The notes below the pieces were generated by a model. That model was not told the DNA's origin, made no database searches, and saw nothing but the letters and a program-made list of their open reading frames with translations. A DNA stretch of 9,612 nucleotides from contig QIKU01000207.1 of assembly GCA_003232015.1 (NCBI GenBank), positions 1 to 9,612 on the forward strand. The letters are read 5' to 3'. The translations under genes were made by a program, and so were the position numbers. The DNA is from Gammaproteobacteria bacterium. Lineage in GTDB: Bacteria > Pseudomonadota > Gammaproteobacteria > UBA6429. Of the stretch, positions 6,459 through 9,612 are shown piece after piece (position 1 is the stretch's first letter; every line of letters begins with the position of its first letter).

Positions 6459-6480
6459 ATTTTACGGGATGTTTTTTTAA
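6452..6480 (+). promoter_or_regulatory. possible promoter for nnrDE overlapping the queG start
   Basis: TTGGCA (6452-6457) and TTTTAA (6475-6480) are 17 bp apart. The -35 box covers the queG start codon on the other strand. A start near 6487 leaves little room for a leader before the ATG at 6494 and slightly favours the ATG at 6506. The -10 match is poor, so this is tentative. Confidence 0.25.
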
Positions 6481-6493
6481 TCGGACAGCGGCT

Positions 6494-8011
6494 ATGATAC
6501 AGGGTATGGAACCATTATCTCAAAATATCTATACGGTGGCACAGGTAAAAGAACTGGACCGCTATGCGACGGACACTTTCAATATATCGGGCAATGTATT
6601 AATTGAACGGGCGGGCGAAGCGGCTTTTCAGTTTATTGTCTCAAAATGGCCGCAATGTAAGCGCTTACTGGTTTTATGCGGAAGCGGTAATAATGCGGGT
6701 GATGGCTTTGTGGTGGCACGCCTGGCGAGTGAACAGGAATTTGATGTCCGGGTATTGCAAGTGGGGGATGAAAACAAGTTGCAAGGCGATGCTCTGGCTG
6801 CTCAGCAGCGTTTGCTCGGCAGTGGTGTCACGCCTGTTACATTTGCAGAAACGTTGGGTGAAGAAGATTATGATCTTATCGTTGATGCCATGTTGGGTAT
6901 CGGTGTGCATGGCGATATTGCTGGCAAATATGCCGTGGCCATTAATGCACTTAATGCCCAGTCAAATAATACCCAGCCAAAACCGGTATTTTCAATTGAT
7001 ATTCCTTCGGGCTTAAATGCCGATACCGGTATACCGCAGGGTATTGCGGTAAAGGCCACCAAAACACTGACTTATGTTGGCCTGAAACAGGGACTGGTCA
7101 CCGGTGATGGCCCTGAATACAGTGGTGAAGTTTTATTGAGTGACTTAAAGCTGCCAAAAGCACTTTATGATATGTGCAGCCCGGCAGGCTGTCGGCTGGA
7201 CTATGTGCATTTAAGCCAGTTGTTACCCAAACGCTTACGCAATACACATAAAGGCGATTTTGGCCATGTGGTATTAATTGGCGGTGCACCGGGCATGCCC
7301 GGTGCCATTCGTTTAGCCGGTGAAGCGGCTGCGCGAGTGGGTGCAGGGCGCGTCACCATTGTGACTCATCCTGAGCATGCCGTAAGTTTAAACGCAACAC
7401 GCCCCGAACTAATTTGTTATGGCATTACACATGTTGAAGATATTCAGCCTTTGTTATCTTTAGCTTCGGTCGTGGGGATTGGGCCGGGGTTGGGGCAGTC
7501 CAGATGGGCACAGGATTTATTGGTGATGGCAATGGATTCTGGCTTGCCGATGGTCGTTGATGCCGATGCCCTGAATCTGCTGGCCGAATCGAACCAGCAT
7601 TATGACAACTGGATATTGACCCCGCATCCCGGTGAAGCAGGGCGTTTGTTAGGCTTATCAACCGCTGAAATTCAGCGAAACCGCTTTAAAAGTGTCGATG
7701 ATATTAGTAAACAATTTGGCGGCATTGCGGTTTTAAAAGGGCTAGGCTCGCTGATTAAATCGCAGCAGGGTCTGCCGAGTGTTTGCCCCTATGGTAATCC
7801 GGGCATGGCAAGTGGTGGCATGGGCGATGTACTCACCGGCATTATTAGTGGCTTAATCGCGCAAGGCTTGTCCAATCTGCAGGCAGCCGAGCTGGGTGTG
7901 GTGATACACAGCAAAGCCGGTGACGAAGCGGCAAAAGCGGTGGGTGAACGCGGCATGCTCGCATCAGACTTAATGAGCTGGACTCGTCGTCTGGCTAACC
8001 CCAAACTTTAA
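6494..8011 (+). CDS. nnrDE: bifunctional NAD(P)HX epimerase / ADP-dependent dehydratase
   Basis: Predicted 505-residue metabolite-repair enzyme (E. coli YjeF/Nnr). The N-terminal domain epimerises R-NAD(P)HX; the C-terminal domain dehydrates S-NAD(P)HX back to NAD(P)H using ADP. N domain: YTVAQVKELDR (13-23), GSGNNAGDGFVVARLA (63-78; the usual GNNGGDG reads GNNAGDG), DAMLGIG (131-137) and SIDIPSGLNADTG (167-179). C domain from about 235: HKGDFGHVVLIGGAPGMPGA (252-271), VVDADAL (354-360), TPHPGEAGRLLG (376-387), VLKG (413-416) and the ATP/ADP-site GNPGMASGGMGDVLTG (434-449). The frame is open back to an ATG at 6410, but those 28 extra residues lie antisense to queG and precede the usual family start. 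I prefer ATG 6494 or 6506; neither has a good Shine-Dalgarno. tsaE follows after 28 nt. Confidence 0.95.
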   Translation: MIQGMEPLSQNIYTVAQVKELDRYATDTFNISGNVLIERAGEAAFQFIVSKWPQCKRLLVLCGSGNNAGDGFVVARLASEQEFDVRVLQVGDENKLQGDALAAQQRLLGSGVTPVTFAETLGEEDYDLIVDAMLGIGVHGDIAGKYAVAINALNAQSNNTQPKPVFSIDIPSGLNADTGIPQGIAVKATKTLTYVGLKQGLVTGDGPEYSGEVLLSDLKLPKALYDMCSPAGCRLDYVHLSQLLPKRLRNTHKGDFGHVVLIGGAPGMPGAIRLAGEAAARVGAGRVTIVTHPEHAVSLNATRPELICYGITHVEDIQPLLSLASVVGIGPGLGQSRWAQDLLVMAMDSGLPMVVDADALNLLAESNQHYDNWILTPHPGEAGRLLGLSTAEIQRNRFKSVDDISKQFGGIAVLKGLGSLIKSQQGLPSVCPYGNPGMASGGMGDVLTGIISGLIAQGLSNLQAAELGVVIHSKAGDEAAKAVGERGMLASDLMSWTRRLANPKL

Positions 8012-8039
8012 TTTTAAATGGTAACTTAACCTTTTTGTT

Positions 8040-8504
8040 ATGCAGCAACTCGATACCGTTTTAAACAGCGCCGAACAAACCGAAGCCTTTGCTGCCAAGC
8101 TTGCCGCTGCCGTTACGGCTCCTTGCTTTATTGCCTTGCAAGGTGAACTGGGGGCTGGCAAAACCACCTTTGCACGTGGTTTTTTACAGGCACTGGGGCA
8201 TACGGGAACGGTAAAAAGCCCAACCTATACTATTTTAGAGCCTTATCAAATTGGCGAGTGGGTAATACACCATTTTGACTTATACCGCTTAGCCGATCCG
8301 GAAGAACTGGAGCTGATCGGTGCGCATGAAATGTTCGAAGAAAATTGCATTAACCTGATTGAGTGGCCCGAGCAAGGTGAGGGCTGGTTGCCGGAAATGG
8401 ACTTGTGGCTAAAAATAGAATATCGGGAACAAGCCCGGCGATTTGTTTTATCTGCAGCAAGCCAACGCGGTGAGCGTGTTCTGGCTGCAATGTCTGTCGA
8501 TTAG
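8040..8504 (+). CDS. tsaE: tRNA threonylcarbamoyladenosine biosynthesis ATPase TsaE
   Basis: Predicted 154-residue P-loop ATPase that works with TsaB and TsaD to form N6-threonylcarbamoyladenosine at position 37 of ANN-decoding tRNAs, an essential modification in many bacteria. The Walker A motif is GELGAGKTT (35-43). SPTYT (60-64), HFDLYRL (78-84) and LIEWPEQG (106-113) are the other family blocks, and length is normal. The ATG at 8040 lies 28 nt after nnrDE, as in the E. coli yjeF-yjeE pair; no Shine-Dalgarno is evident, so coupling to upstream translation is possible. In E. coli amiB follows; here the next gene is an unrelated PsiE-family gene, so the conserved block ends at this gene. Confidence 0.96.
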   Translation: MQQLDTVLNSAEQTEAFAAKLAAAVTAPCFIALQGELGAGKTTFARGFLQALGHTGTVKSPTYTILEPYQIGEWVIHHFDLYRLADPEELELIGAHEMFEENCINLIEWPEQGEGWLPEMDLWLKIEYREQARRFVLSAASQRGERVLAAMSVD

Positions 8505-8540
8505 GCTGGGGTTTTGTGCATGTATAGCACCGTAAACCGG

Positions 8541-8568
8541 TTAAATTAAACAAAAATCCAGCTATGCT
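8541..8568 (+). promoter_or_regulatory. possible promoter for the psiE-like gene
   Basis: TTAAAT (8541-8546) and TATGCT (8563-8568) are 16 bp apart in the gap after tsaE. Transcription would begin near 8575, which would leave the GTG at 8577 almost leaderless and agrees with starting at 8619 instead. The -35 box is weak. Confidence 0.3.
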
Positions 8569-8605
8569 TAAAGTGAGTGCGCTATAAAAACATTGCCGTT
8601 GCAAA

Positions 8606-8611
8606 AAGGGG
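8606..8611 (+). promoter_or_regulatory. ribosome binding site deciding the psiE-like start
   Basis: AAGGGG at 8606-8611 is 7 nt before an in-frame GTG at 8619. The longer reading from GTG 8577 has no comparable site. Confidence 0.6.
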
Positions 8612-8618
8612 TATTGAT

Positions 8619-9089
8619 GTGGATAACGAAAGCGAAAAAAAACTTTTTGCGGAACCGGGTCATGAACTGGCAGACAAACCTGAAGATCCGTTTATAGATT
8701 TTCTTCATAATATAATACGGGTAGCCGTAAAAGTACTGGCGGTATTAATGGTTGCCGTGATTGTCTGGGGCATTGGCGATGTCGTTTATGTTTTGTATCA
8801 ACGTCTGATGGAACCGCCTTTTTTATTGTTAAGTATCAGTGATATTCTGGCAACCTTTGGTGCTTTCCTTGCAGTATTAATTGCTATCGAAATCTTTATT
8901 AATATTACCCTCTATCTGAAAACAGATGTGATCCCGGTGAGGCTAGTTGTTGCCACTGCGCTTATGGCGATTTCACGTAAAGTCATTATTTTTGACTTTG
9001 AAAAAATTACACCGCAGTTTGTGCTGGCAACAGCCGCTGTTGTTCTGGCTTTAGGAATAACATATTGGCTTATCAGTAAAAAGATTTAG
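8619..9089 (+). CDS. PsiE family (phosphate-starvation-inducible) membrane protein
   Basis: Predicted 156-residue inner-membrane protein resembling the PsiE family, named for an E. coli gene induced by phosphate starvation; biochemical function is unknown. A charged N-terminal tail (about 1-25) is followed by four hydrophobic segments, roughly residues 29-61, 73-98, 104-122 and 133-152. Family-like features are the long first helix running into VLYQRLMEPP, LLLSISDILATFGAFLAVLI, the acidic IEIFINITLYL helix, and VRLVVATALMAISRKVIIFD with conserved basic and acidic residues. I chose GTG 8619 because of the AAGGGG site upstream; the same frame is open to GTG 8577, adding 14 residues. The next ORF follows after 26 nt with its own ribosome site, so the two are probably co-transcribed. 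No Pho box was identified. Family assignment is from pattern recognition of the sequence. Confidence 0.8.
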   Translation: MDNESEKKLFAEPGHELADKPEDPFIDFLHNIIRVAVKVLAVLMVAVIVWGIGDVVYVLYQRLMEPPFLLLSISDILATFGAFLAVLIAIEIFINITLYLKTDVIPVRLVVATALMAISRKVIIFDFEKITPQFVLATAAVVLALGITYWLISKKI

Positions 9090-9115
9090 AGTTATAATAA
9101 GGTTGAGGTGTCCAG

Positions 9116-9612
9116 ATGAAAGACCTGCTCACATGGATATTAAATGCTGCCATTACTCAATGGTTGATCATTGCGGCTTTGCTTGTTGTGGCTGCGTTGG
9201 CGATACGTTATACAATAGTAAGTTTCAAAATGCGGAGTCGTCAAACCGATAAACCGGTTTCGGCTGTAGAAAACTGGCATACCGAAAGTACAGAAACTGT
9301 TTTCGAGCAGCTTAAATCTTCATCTGACGGGTTATCGAAACAGGAAGCAACTCACCGGCTTGGCAAGCATGGGCCGAATCGACTGCCTGAAACAGGCACG
9401 CGCAGTTCGTTACTGCGATTTTTATATCAATTCCATAATGTTTTAATCTATGTATTGATTGTTGCGGGTGTGGTGACCGCCATGCTGGGGCATGCAGTGG
9501 ACGCCAGCGTGATTTTTGCGGTGGTTGAAAACTATCAGCAACTGGCGCTGATGCGATTTTTGCTGGGATTTGTCGGCGCAGGGTTTGTCGTTGGCATCCG
9601 TATGATTAGTGA
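9116..9612 (+). CDS. P-type cation ATPase N-terminus joined in frame to a NarK-like segment (partial, probable chimera)
   Basis: An open frame of 165 codons running off the window, with GAGG (9105-9108) 7 nt before the ATG. Residues 12-34 are an N-terminal membrane segment, unusual ahead of this domain. Residues about 52-137 match the cation-transporter N-terminal domain of P-type ATPases (Ca2+/H+-type, P2A/P3 group): [20 protein letters not shown] (72-91), then the first core helices with [20 protein letters not shown] (106-125) and [10 protein letters not shown]. The family continues here with a segment like VINAIIGFIQE. Instead, from about residue 138 (nt 9527) the frame reads [20 protein letters not shown] (138-157) and VVGIRMIS, which resembles an internal segment of NarK/NNP nitrate/nitrite transporters of the major facilitator superfamily. 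No catalytic DKTGT or TGE motif is reached. An assembly or cloning chimera is likely; a real deletion fusion is possible. The ATPase part is confident, the NarK part fairly confident, the cause unknown. Confidence 0.75.
   Translation, partial: MKDLLTWILNAAITQWLIIAALLVVAALAIRYTIVSFKMRSRQTDKPVSAVENWHTESTETVFEQLKSSSDGLSKQEATHRLGKHGPNRLPETGTRSSLLRFLYQFHNVLIYVLIVAGVVTAMLGHAVDASVIFAVVENYQQLALMRFLLGFVGAGFVVGIRMIS
9524..9530 (+). other. approximate junction between P-type ATPase and NarK-like sequence
   Basis: The switch falls around codons 137-138 (GTT, GAA) of the final ORF. Upstream codons fit the ATPase helix ([10 protein letters not shown]) and downstream codons fit NarK ([13 protein letters not shown]). 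The exact base cannot be fixed without both parent sequences, and no inserted element or repeat is visible at the join. Confidence 0.55.

Noticed and set aside
6603..7016. 137-codon forward ORF inside nnrDE
   Set aside because: Out-of-frame shadow of the conserved NnrE domain; Trp/Met-rich product without domain resemblance.
8535..8542. AACCGGTT palindrome upstream of the psiE-like gene as an operator
   Set aside because: Only 8 bp, single copy and flanks do not extend the symmetry; too little to call a regulator site.
1..9612. CRISPR array, tRNA, transposase, phage or toxin-antitoxin genes
   Set aside because: No spaced direct repeats, cloverleaf-like sequences, transposase motifs or toxin-antitoxin pairs were visible on either strand.

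Overview
The window reads as chromosomal DNA of a gammaproteobacterium with fairly low GC (low-to-mid 40s percent by eye). The evidence is a set of proteobacterial housekeeping genes (BolA, Hsp15/HslR, MoeA, MobA, MobB, QueG, the fused NAD(P)HX repair enzyme, TsaE). The queG / nnrDE-tsaE arrangement matches E. coli yjeS-yjeF-yjeE. I see no tRNA, rRNA, CRISPR array, transposase or long repeat. Gene density is high and no gene-free stretch exceeds about 200 bases. Shine-Dalgarno sites are often weak, and three genes (hslR, trx, psiE-like) appear to start with GTG.

Layout. (1) 60-2496, all forward: bolA; a tight hslR, Nudix hydrolase and membrane-anchored protein group (5-nt gap, then an ATGA start/stop overlap); then a separately promoted thioredoxin. 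The membrane-anchored protein (1408-2046) can be aligned along its whole length to the Rieske subunit of cytochrome bc1, but every cluster-ligand and disulfide position is replaced and it contains no cysteine. (2) 2564-5074, all reverse: mobA-mobB-moeA, the genes for inserting molybdenum and adding GMP to make the Mo-bis-MGD cofactor. A strong 11-bp hairpin lies between the convergent thioredoxin and moeA ends. (3) 5163-5348, forward: a small unrecognised 61-residue protein with a good ribosome binding site. (4) 5358-6458, reverse: queG. (5) 6494-8504, forward: nnrDE and tsaE, divergent from queG across only about 35 bp. (6) 8619-9612, forward: a PsiE-family membrane protein followed by an ORF that runs off the right edge.

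The two most notable points are the cluster-less Rieske-like protein and the right-edge ORF. The latter begins as the N-terminus of a P-type cation ATPase. Near 9524-9530 it changes, in frame, into what looks like an internal segment of a NarK/NNP-family nitrate/nitrite transporter. This could be an assembly or library chimera or a real deletion fusion, and it should not be annotated as an intact ATPase. If the NarK segment belongs to this genome, it would fit with the Mo-bis-MGD genes upstream, since nitrate reductases use that cofactor, but that link is inference.
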